DNA of 64,000 nt from Bryobacterales bacterium. Lineage in GTDB: Bacteria; Acidobacteriota; Terriglobia; Bryobacterales; Bryobacteraceae. Of this stretch, positions 58,074 to 64,000 are shown piece by piece. Numbering within the stretch: the stretch's first letter is position 1; each line of letters begins with the position of its first letter. The stretch is from contig SHUD01000002.1 in assembly GCA_009697505.1 (NCBI GenBank), positions 1 to 64,000 on the forward strand, read 5' to 3'. The notes beneath the pieces were generated by a model. That model had not been told where the DNA came from. It searched no databases and saw nothing but the letters and a program-made list of their open reading frames with translations. Both the position numbers and the translations under genes were made by a program.

Positions 58074-60650
58074 TTGGCAGATCCGCAGGACCCGACCACT
58101 CCGCCTCCTGGCGGCCCTCCCGGAGGGCAGATTCCGCTGGGCGGAGACGGCGGTAACAAGAGCCACATCCCCATAAATATCGAAGACGAGATGCGCCGCT
58201 CGTACCTCGATTACGCCATGAGCGTGATCGTGGGCCGCGCGCTCCCCGATGTCCGCGACGGGTTGAAGCCGGTGCATCGCCGCATCCTCTTTCAGATGCA
58301 CGAAATGGGCCTGCATCATAACCGGCCCACCAAGAAATCCGCCCGCGTCGTTGGCGACGTCATGGGTAAGCTGCATCCGCACGGCGACGCCTCGATCTAT
58401 GACGCTTTGGTGCGCATGGCGCAGCCGTTCTCCATGCGCTATCCGCCCATCGACGGGCAGGGAAACTTTGGTTCCGTCGACGGCGATCCGCCGGCGGCCA
58501 TGCGTTACACCGAGGCGCGGCTGGCCCGCATTGCCGCCTCGATGCTGGAAGACATCGACAAGGAAACCGTCGACTTCAAGCCCAACTACGATGAAAGCGA
58601 GTCCGAGCCCGAAGTTCTTCCCACGCGCATCCCCAATCTGCTGGTCAACGGCAGCGAGGGCATCGCGGTCGGCATGGCTTCCAAGATCCCGCCGCATAAT
58701 CTCAGGGAGATCGTGGAGGCTTGCATTGCCCTCGTCCAGAACCCCGCCATTCAGCTTCCTAAGATCATCGAAATGGTGCAGGGGCCGGATTTCCCTACCG
58801 GCGGCATCATTCTGGGCCGGGAAGGCATCTACGATTACTTCAAGAACGGCCGGGGTTCCATCAAAGTCCGGGCGCGCGCGGCCACCGAGAAGATCGGCAA
58901 GGACCGCGAGGCGATCATTGTCACCGAGCTGCCCTACCAGGTCAACAAGGCTCGGCTGATCGAAACCACGGCGGGTTTGGTCAACGAAAAGCGGATCGAG
59001 GGCATTTCGGAAATCCGCGACGAGAGCGATCGCGACGGCATGCGCATCGTCTTCGAGCTGAAGCGCGGCGAGCAGGCTGAAGTCATTCTCAATAACCTGT
59101 ATAAGCACACGCAGATGCAGGTGAACTTCGGGGTGATTCTGCTGGCCATCGTGAACGGCCAGCCCCGCGAGTTGGGAATTCTGGATGCTCTCAAGCGGTT
59201 CATCGAGCACCGCATGGACGTCATCCGCCGGCGCACGGATTACTTGCTCCGCAAGGCGCGCGACCGCGAACATATTTTGCTGGGCTTCCAGCGCACGCTT
59301 ACTAATCTCGACGCGGTGATTGCTCTGATCCGCGCTTCCAAGACGCCGCGCGAGGCCCGCGAGGCGTTGATGAATTTCATCACTCCGGCTGAAGCCACAG
59401 AGTGCGCGAAGGCGATCAATGCGGGTGAGCTGGGTCCGCGCTTCAGTGAGAAGCAGGCGCAAGCCATCATTGAATTGCAACTCCAACGCCTCACCGGCAT
59501 GGAGCAGCAGAAGATCCTCGATGAGCTCGCCGAAATCCAGCGTATGATCGCCGAATACCTGGAAATCCTCGGCTCGGAACCCGCTTTGCGCAAGGTCGTC
59601 GTCAAGGAACTCAAGGAAGTCCAGAAGGATTTTGGCGACGAGCGCCGCACGGAGATTATCGAAGATACCGGCGAGATCCGGCTGGAAGATCTGGTGCAGG
59701 TGGAAGACGTCGCGGTTACCGTGACGCGTGGCGGATACCTCAAGCGCACCGCGGTCGATACCTACCGCCGGCAGACCCGCGGCGGCAAGGGCCGCATCGG
59801 CATGTCGACGCGCGCCGAGGACGTGGTGGAGCATCTCATTGTTGCGTCCACGCACGCGTATCTTCTGATCTTCACCAACAAGGGCCGCGTGTACTGGTTG
59901 AAGATTTACAACATTCCCGATGCCAGCACCACGGGCAAAGGCAAGCACTCCTCGGGTCTGATTAATTTGCAGCCGGATGAGTCCGTGACAGCATTTCTTC
60001 CGGTGAAGGAATTCGTCGCCGATCAGTTCATCATTATGGTGACCAAGCAGGGCGTCATCAAGAAGTGCGAGCTGACGGAGTTCGACAACCCATTGCAGCG
60101 CGGAATTATCGCGCTGGGTATCGACGAAGGCGACGAGTTGCTGGCTGCGCGGCTCACGAGCGGCAACAACTACATCTTCCTCGGTTCCCACGAAGGCATG
60201 GCATGCCGCTTCAAGGAGTCCGACGTCCGGTCCATGGGCCGTCCGGCGCGCGGCGTCCGGGGCATGGAACTTGAAGAGGGCGATTATCTGGTCGGTGTCG
60301 AAGTGGTCGAGGAAGAAGGTCTGATCCTATCCATTTCCGAAAACGGATTCGGCAAGCGCACGCCGCTCAAGGATTACCGGCTCACGGCACGCGGGCGCAA
60401 GGGTGTGATCAACATGAAGACCACCACGCGAGTCGGCAAGGTAGTCGGGATTCTGTCGGTGAGAGAAGACTCCGATCTGATGATCATCACCAAGCAGGGG
60501 CAAATCATCCGCATCGAGTCGGGCAAGATCCGGCAGGCCGGCCGCTCCACGCAGGGCGTCAAGCTGGTGGATGTCGAAGCCGGCGATCAGGTCGCCGCCG
60601 CCAGTCTTATTCCGGATACAGAAGCGCAGGACGAGTTGCCGTTGCAGTAA
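58074..60650 (+). CDS. gyrA: DNA gyrase subunit A
   Basis: The DNA-cleaving subunit of gyrase, which with GyrB introduces negative supercoils. The 858-residue protein starts at TTG 58074 (AGGAG upstream) with a Pro/Gly-rich extension of about 25 residues. The core begins [20 protein letters not shown]. The catalytic Tyr145 lies in [13 protein letters not shown]. The quinolone-determining region reads [19 protein letters not shown], with Ala106 where E. coli has Ser83. The C-terminal pinwheel has the GyrA box as [11 protein letters not shown]. gyrB is not in the window. Downstream, a small membrane gene follows after 9 bp. Confidence 0.97.
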   Translation: MADPQDPTTPPPGGPPGGQIPLGGDGGNKSHIPINIEDEMRRSYLDYAMSVIVGRALPDVRDGLKPVHRRILFQMHEMGLHHNRPTKKSARVVGDVMGKLHPHGDASIYDALVRMAQPFSMRYPPIDGQGNFGSVDGDPPAAMRYTEARLARIAASMLEDIDKETVDFKPNYDESESEPEVLPTRIPNLLVNGSEGIAVGMASKIPPHNLREIVEACIALVQNPAIQLPKIIEMVQGPDFPTGGIILGREGIYDYFKNGRGSIKVRARAATEKIGKDREAIIVTELPYQVNKARLIETTAGLVNEKRIEGISEIRDESDRDGMRIVFELKRGEQAEVILNNLYKHTQMQVNFGVILLAIVNGQPRELGILDALKRFIEHRMDVIRRRTDYLLRKARDREHILLGFQRTLTNLDAVIALIRASKTPREAREALMNFITPAEATECAKAINAGELGPRFSEKQAQAIIELQLQRLTGMEQQKILDELAEIQRMIAEYLEILGSEPALRKVVVKELKEVQKDFGDERRTEIIEDTGEIRLEDLVQVEDVAVTVTRGGYLKRTAVDTYRRQTRGGKGRIGMSTRAEDVVEHLIVASTHAYLLIFTNKGRVYWLKIYNIPDASTTGKGKHSSGLINLQPDESVTAFLPVKEFVADQFIIMVTKQGVIKKCELTEFDNPLQRGIIALGIDEGDELLAARLTSGNNYIFLGSHEGMACRFKESDVRSMGRPARGVRGMELEEGDYLVGVEVVEEEGLILSISENGFGKRTPLKDYRLTARGRKGVINMKTTTRVGKVVGILSVREDSDLMIITKQGQIIRIESGKIRQAGRSTQGVKLVDVEAGDQVAAASLIPDTEAQDELPLQ

Positions 60651-60659
60651 AGTCAGGAT

Positions 60660-60818
60660 ATGGCGAGGCCTGCTCTGGGAATCCTGGTCGGGATACTGAT
60701 CTTCATCGCGGCGGGTTGCCTGGCTGGGTTCTGGATCGCGAAAGTGCGGAATGAACGCGAGCAACGCAAGACCCGCATCGCACATACGCAGGTGTATTGG
60801 CACGGGAGCGTTGGATGA
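60660..60818 (+). CDS. Small membrane protein coupled to pcaH
   Basis: A 52-residue protein with one transmembrane helix (LGILVGILIFIAAGCLAGFW) and a basic tail (KVRNEREQRKTR). It lies 9 bp after gyrA and overlaps the pcaH start by ATGA (60815-60818), which argues for translation. No family recognised. It could help localise the dioxygenase at the membrane; that is inference from position only. Confidence 0.6.
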   Translation: MARPALGILVGILIFIAAGCLAGFWIAKVRNEREQRKTRIAHTQVYWHGSVG

Positions 60819-61534
60819 AACCGCGTGCGGCCGGTTACCAATATTCTCCGTACGGCGACCGCACGCAGACACTCCGGCAAATCGACAGGTACAACGCAAG
60901 CTTTACGCGAGTACCGGCTTCGCCTCTGATTCCGAGACCCGTTACACTATCCGAGCAGACCGGACCCATTGAGTTGCCTCGCCGCTGGAACGCCGGCAAG
61001 CTCGCTCTCAGCCGCGCAGTGGAGAACGGCCCGCGCGCGGTGGGCCAGTTGATTCGCGTTTCAGGCCGCGTCACGGATGAAGACGGCTCGCCTGCCGCTG
61101 GCGTGGTCATGGAGATCTGGCAGGCCAACGCCGCCGGCAAGTATGTGCACGCGATGGATGACCACATCGCTCCGCTCGATCCCAACTTTGTCGGGCAGGG
61201 CCGCCTGGTGACCGATGAAGACGGCCGGTATGAGGTGTTCACGGTGAAGCCGGGCGCGTACCCGGTGCTCTATAGCGGCTGGTGGTGGCGTCCGCCGCAC
61301 ATTCACTTCTCGATTCTGGGCCAGAGCTGGATGAACCGCTTTATCACGCAGATCTTTTTCCCGGGTGAGCCCCTCAATGAGACCGACCTGCTGTTGAACG
61401 GTGTCCCGTCTCACGACGTCCGTGAGCGCCTGATCTTCGAGCACGGCGACACCGTGATGGGCGATCTCAGTTACATCAACTACCGGCGCGATTTTGTTTT
61501 GCGCGGCCACCGGCGGACTCCAGAATTGGCATGA
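60815..61534 (+). CDS. pcaH: Protocatechuate 3,4-dioxygenase beta subunit-like
   Basis: Intradiol ring-cleavage dioxygenase subunit that binds the catalytic Fe(III). The 239-residue protein has RVTDEDGSPAAGVVMEIWQA, the Tyr-containing GKYVHAMDDH, and YPVLYSGWWWRPPHIHFSI, where a Tyr and the HIH pair match three of the iron ligands (two Tyr and two His in all). It opens the protocatechuate ring to carboxymuconate. The ATG 60815 overlaps the small membrane gene; pcaG follows with an ATGA overlap. No other pca genes are in the window. Confidence 0.86.
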   Translation: MKPRAAGYQYSPYGDRTQTLRQIDRYNASFTRVPASPLIPRPVTLSEQTGPIELPRRWNAGKLALSRAVENGPRAVGQLIRVSGRVTDEDGSPAAGVVMEIWQANAAGKYVHAMDDHIAPLDPNFVGQGRLVTDEDGRYEVFTVKPGAYPVLYSGWWWRPPHIHFSILGQSWMNRFITQIFFPGEPLNETDLLLNGVPSHDVRERLIFEHGDTVMGDLSYINYRRDFVLRGHRRTPELA

Positions 61535-62091
61535 AACTCGTCGTCTCGCCCTGTAACACTACTGGACCGTTCTTCCCGCGCGAGTTCTCCGACGGCAACG
61601 AGGATCTTACCCGGCGCGACGGAGCCAGGGCGCGTGGCGAGCACATCATCCTTGCCGGCCGCGTGTTGGAGCTGGGAGCCAAGCCCACCTGGAACATGGT
61701 GCTCGAGGTCTGGCAGGCGGATACCAACGGAATCTTCCGTCATCCGCTCGATCCACGGTTCGCGGAAGTGGACCCGGGGTTCTGGGGCTGGGGCCGCGCG
61801 CGAACAGATCCGGACGGCTGGTACAGGTTTCGAACTGTGTTGCCTGGAGGTGACCAGCGTATTCCCCATATCAACTGTGCGGTGCTGGGCATTGGATTGA
61901 CCCGGCGTCTGGTAACCACGATCTTCTTCACTGATGCCCCCGATCCCGTGTTCGACTGCGTGCCGGGCCCCGAACTCCGCCAGCGTCTCATTGCCCGGCG
62001 CGATCCGTCACTCAACGCGGATGGAGCCGCCGGCTACCGCTTCGATGTGATCCTGCGCGGCGAGGGCGAGACGCCCTTCTTTGTGGATTAG
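61531..62091 (+). CDS. pcaG: Protocatechuate 3,4-dioxygenase alpha subunit-like
   Basis: Partner of PcaH. The 186-residue protein has TTGPFFPREF near the start, NMVLEVWQADTNGIFRHPLD, WGRARTDPDGWYRFRTVLPG, and PHINCAVLGIGLTRRLVTTI in the place of the iron-binding HIHF strand. The His-x-His motif is absent, as expected for the non-catalytic alpha subunit. It overlaps pcaH by ATGA. The heterodimer is the active unit. Confidence 0.86.
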   Translation: MKLVVSPCNTTGPFFPREFSDGNEDLTRRDGARARGEHIILAGRVLELGAKPTWNMVLEVWQADTNGIFRHPLDPRFAEVDPGFWGWGRARTDPDGWYRFRTVLPGGDQRIPHINCAVLGIGLTRRLVTTIFFTDAPDPVFDCVPGPELRQRLIARRDPSLNADGAAGYRFDVILRGEGETPFFVD

Positions 62092-62118
62092 TGGGCCGGG
62101 ATGTAGTATAAACAAGAC

Positions 62119-62880
62119 GTGGTGTTTTATCCCGGACACATCGCGTTACTGTGTCTGTCGTTCGCCTTGGCGTTCGCTTCGGCGGCCGCCCAGCCGAAGT
62201 CCGAGGTGGTCATCGCCGCCGCCGCGAATCTGACGCAAGCGCTGAAGGAAATCGGACCTGTGTTTGAAGCGGACACGGGAATCCATCCGGTCTTCAGTGC
62301 GGCTTCCACGGCGCAGTTGGCGCAGCAAATCGAGTACGGGGCGCCCTTCGACGTGTTTCTCGCCGCCGATGAGGAGCACGTCGCGCAACTGGTACGCAAG
62401 GGACTGATCGAGCCGGGCAGTCGCGCGGTCTACGCGCGCGGCGTAATCGCACTGTGGATTCCGCCGGGAGGGAAGCCGGGCGTGAAGCGCATGGAAGACC
62501 TGATCGCGCCCGAAATTCGCGTAATCGCGGTCGCCAAACCCGAGTTGGCGCCGTATGGTGCCGCCGCGGTTGCCGCGCTCAAGAGCGCCGGGATCTGGAA
62601 TCAGATCCAATCCAAGGTGGTGTACGCGGAAAACATTAATATGGCCCGGCAATACGGAGTTCTGCGTAACGCCGATGCCGTCTTAACCGCATATGCTTTG
62701 GTCGCGAACGCCGGGGGCACGGTAATTCGCCTGGATCCGGGTGTGCATCCTCCCATCAACCAATCTTTGGGGATTCTCGCGCGGGCCGGGAATCCCGCCG
62801 CTGCGAGGAAGTTTGCGGAGTACCTATTGCACGGAAAAGGCCGCGATGCGCTGGCCCGCTCCGGCTATCTGGTCCGCTAG
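62119..62880 (+). CDS. modA: Molybdate-type ABC transporter substrate-binding protein
   Basis: Periplasmic molybdate-binding protein. The 253-residue product has a signal peptide (LLCLSFALAFASAAAQ), the family start VVIAAAANLTQALKEIGPVF, YGAPFDVFLAADEEHV, and NADAVLTAYALV. The start is GTG 62119. The permease and ATPase (modB, modC) are not next to it, so it may be an orphan or paired elsewhere. Related anions (tungstate, sulfate) cannot be excluded. Confidence 0.85.
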   Translation: MVFYPGHIALLCLSFALAFASAAAQPKSEVVIAAAANLTQALKEIGPVFEADTGIHPVFSAASTAQLAQQIEYGAPFDVFLAADEEHVAQLVRKGLIEPGSRAVYARGVIALWIPPGGKPGVKRMEDLIAPEIRVIAVAKPELAPYGAAAVAALKSAGIWNQIQSKVVYAENINMARQYGVLRNADAVLTAYALVANAGGTVIRLDPGVHPPINQSLGILARAGNPAAARKFAEYLLHGKGRDALARSGYLVR

Positions 62881-62915
62881 AATAGAAGACAGACCCCAGG
62901 AAATCAGGAGCAAAC

Positions 62916-63431
62916 ATGAGAGTTGTGACGATTACATTCGGTATGTTGATGGCCGGTGCCACGGGACTGTGGAGCCAGCAGAATCCGCTGAGCGCGGAAG
63001 TGAAACGCATGTATGATGGCACCAAGAACAACCTGACCCGGGCGGCGGAAAAGGTTCCCGAGGATGTTTATAGTTTCAAACCCGTGCCTACGGTGCGCAC
63101 GTTCGGCGAAGAAGTTGGCCATGCGGCGGAGTGGAACATGATCAGTTGCGCGTCAGCGAAAGGCGAGCCGGCCACCAATCCGGCGGCGGGCAAGACGGCA
63201 AAGGCGGATTTGATTGCCGCTTTAAAGTCGGCCTTTGATTATTGCGACGCAGTCTACAATACGCTGAACGATGCGTCCGCCACGCAGATGTCGGATTTCC
63301 GCGGCCGCCAGCAGTCCCGGCTGGCAACGCTGTACTTCAATGTTTCCCATAACAATGAGACTTACGGGACGATGGTGCCGTACATGCGCATCAAGGGGAT
63401 CGTCCCGCCGAGCAGCGAGCCGCGCCGGTAG
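62916..63431 (+). CDS. Exported DinB-like protein (copy 1)
   Basis: A 171-residue exported protein: signal peptide TITFGMLMAGATGLWSQ, then a four-helix DinB-like domain (KNNLTRAAEKVPEDVYSFKP, FGEEVGHAAEWNMISC). Histidines sit in EVGHAAEWN and NVSHNNETYG. DinB relatives are metal-dependent enzymes, often thiol transferases, but exported forms are unusual and their role is unknown. AAATCAGGAGC precedes the ATG. The related gene follows after 18 bp. Confidence 0.78.
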   Translation: MRVVTITFGMLMAGATGLWSQQNPLSAEVKRMYDGTKNNLTRAAEKVPEDVYSFKPVPTVRTFGEEVGHAAEWNMISCASAKGEPATNPAAGKTAKADLIAALKSAFDYCDAVYNTLNDASATQMSDFRGRQQSRLATLYFNVSHNNETYGTMVPYMRIKGIVPPSSEPRR

Positions 63432-63449
63432 GGGAGGGAGCTTACATTT

Positions 63450-63953
63450 ATGAAAACCACACTCTTACTCGTATTGTCACTGGCGGGCGCTTCCGCCGCG
63501 TACGCGCAGAATCCGCTGACCACCGAGCTGCGGCAAGGATACAACGAGATTAAGGACGCGATCACAAAAGCCGCCGCTGAGATGCCGGAAGCCGATTACG
63601 CATTCGCGCCGGGTCCCGGAAGCCGGCCCTATGGCGCTACCGTTCTGCATGCCGCCGTCGTGCAGGCCGCTGTTTGCGGGATGGCCAGCGGGAAAACGGC
63701 TCCCAAGTTCGATCAGACCAAGACTTCCAAAACCGATGTGGTTGCCGCGGTGAAAGCGGCGTTCGATTTTTGTGACCCGATTTACTTGAGCGCGACGGAC
63801 GTGGAAGGCACCAAGATGGTGAAGATGTTCGGGCGCGACCGCACCATGTTTGGGACGCTGGATATGGGAGTCATTCACAGCAACGAGACCTACGGAACCC
63901 TCGCGGCTTATTTGCGAGCCAAGTCCAAGGTGCCCCCGACAAGTCAGAAATGA
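63450..63953 (+). CDS. Exported DinB-like protein (copy 2)
   Basis: A 167-residue exported paralogue of the preceding gene, with signal peptide LLLVLSLAGASAAYAQ. The core reads EIKDAITKAAAEMPEADYAF, TVLHAAVVQAAVCGMA and GVIHSNETYGTLAAY. The same spaced histidines remain (VLHAA, VIHSNETYG). GGAGGGAG lies before the ATG. The tandem pair probably arose by duplication and may act together. Confidence 0.78.
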   Translation: MKTTLLLVLSLAGASAAYAQNPLTTELRQGYNEIKDAITKAAAEMPEADYAFAPGPGSRPYGATVLHAAVVQAAVCGMASGKTAPKFDQTKTSKTDVVAAVKAAFDFCDPIYLSATDVEGTKMVKMFGRDRTMFGTLDMGVIHSNETYGTLAAYLRAKSKVPPTSQK

Positions 63954-63970
63954 CCAGCCAGAGATAGCCG

Positions 63971-64000
63971 TTACTCCCACTCGATGGTGGCCGGCGGTTT
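63971..64000 (-). CDS. guaA: GMP synthase, last codons (runs off the window)
   Basis: The reverse strand ends KPPATIEWE-stop at 63971, the conserved C-terminus of glutamine-hydrolysing GMP synthase (KPPxTIEWE). Only 30 bp lie in the window. The gene would converge with the DinB-like pair. Confidence 0.75.
   Translation of the reverse strand, partial: KPPATIEWE

Noticed and set aside
58005-60191. 728-codon open frame antisense to gyrA
   Set aside because: It mirrors gyrA exactly, has a His/Asp/Leu-rich shadow composition and no motif of its own; GC-rich codon use opens the opposite frame.

Overview
The window reads as one contiguous piece of a GC-rich bacterial chromosome, most likely Acidobacteriota of the Solibacter/Bryobacter type (Bryobacterales). 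This is inferred from gene content, not from a phylogeny. Pointers are a DUF1592/DUF1552 exported gene pair, five copies of a secreted family with the motif TADGKPDLSG(L/I)W, BshC (bacillithiol synthesis), HpnE (hopanoid pathway), a CarD regulator, a PEP-CTERM-like protein and a fused TrpE-TrpG. Genes are dense and many are coupled by 4-bp ATGA overlaps.

Layout. 0-7 kb: truncated IS21 IstB, an initiator tRNA, uppS-cdsA, a convergent copper block (copZ-like, copA) and bshC. 7-15 kb: cyaY-hemW-trpEG, hpnE, a secreted-family gene and a secreted M13 peptidase. 15-22 kb: serA, yqeY, a YHS protein, a TPR protein, and ileS-lspA coupled by ATGA. 22-29 kb: carD behind a near-consensus promoter, an RHS-like remnant, ruvX-mltG and two lineage-specific genes, an AI-2E-type permease with a DUF167 gene, a second secreted-family gene and a Tat-exported hydrolase. 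29-33 kb: argF-argG-argH-argR with two tandem ARG boxes in front of argF, so the operon probably carries its own repressor. 33-41 kb: an archaeal-type ornithine cyclodeaminase overlapping queF, a solitary RHH gene, a vapBC pair, small exported proteins, an atypical receiver, a PEP-CTERM-like protein, a CDGSH protein and a GH88 hydrolase.

41.0-43.0 kb is a 2,026-bp IS1595-family element. It has 24-bp imperfect terminal inverted repeats, a 7/8 target duplication, a transposase broken by a 4-bp tandem duplication, a small accessory ORF and a membrane-anchored passenger gene that is itself frameshifted. The transposase promoter lies partly in the right terminal repeat and would give a leaderless mRNA.

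43.2-52.0 kb is the most distinctive region. It is a same-strand cluster of seven exported or exported-like genes: a di-CxxCH DUF1592-type protein, a Tat-exported DUF1552 protein, an ankyrin protein, three members of the TADGKPDLSGxW family (the last frameshifted) and a DUF6152 protein. It ends at a strong terminator. I think it is a cell-surface or periplasmic system of unknown function.

52-64 kb holds a soluble lytic transglycosylase, a class I aminotransferase, a putative subclass B3 metallo-beta-lactamase-fold enzyme, a Phd/PIN toxin-antitoxin pair whose toxin seems to start at CTG, an XRE regulator, gyrA, a small membrane protein coupled to pcaHG, modA, two exported DinB-like genes and the last codons of guaA. 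Functions rest on motif recognition by eye; no database search was possible.
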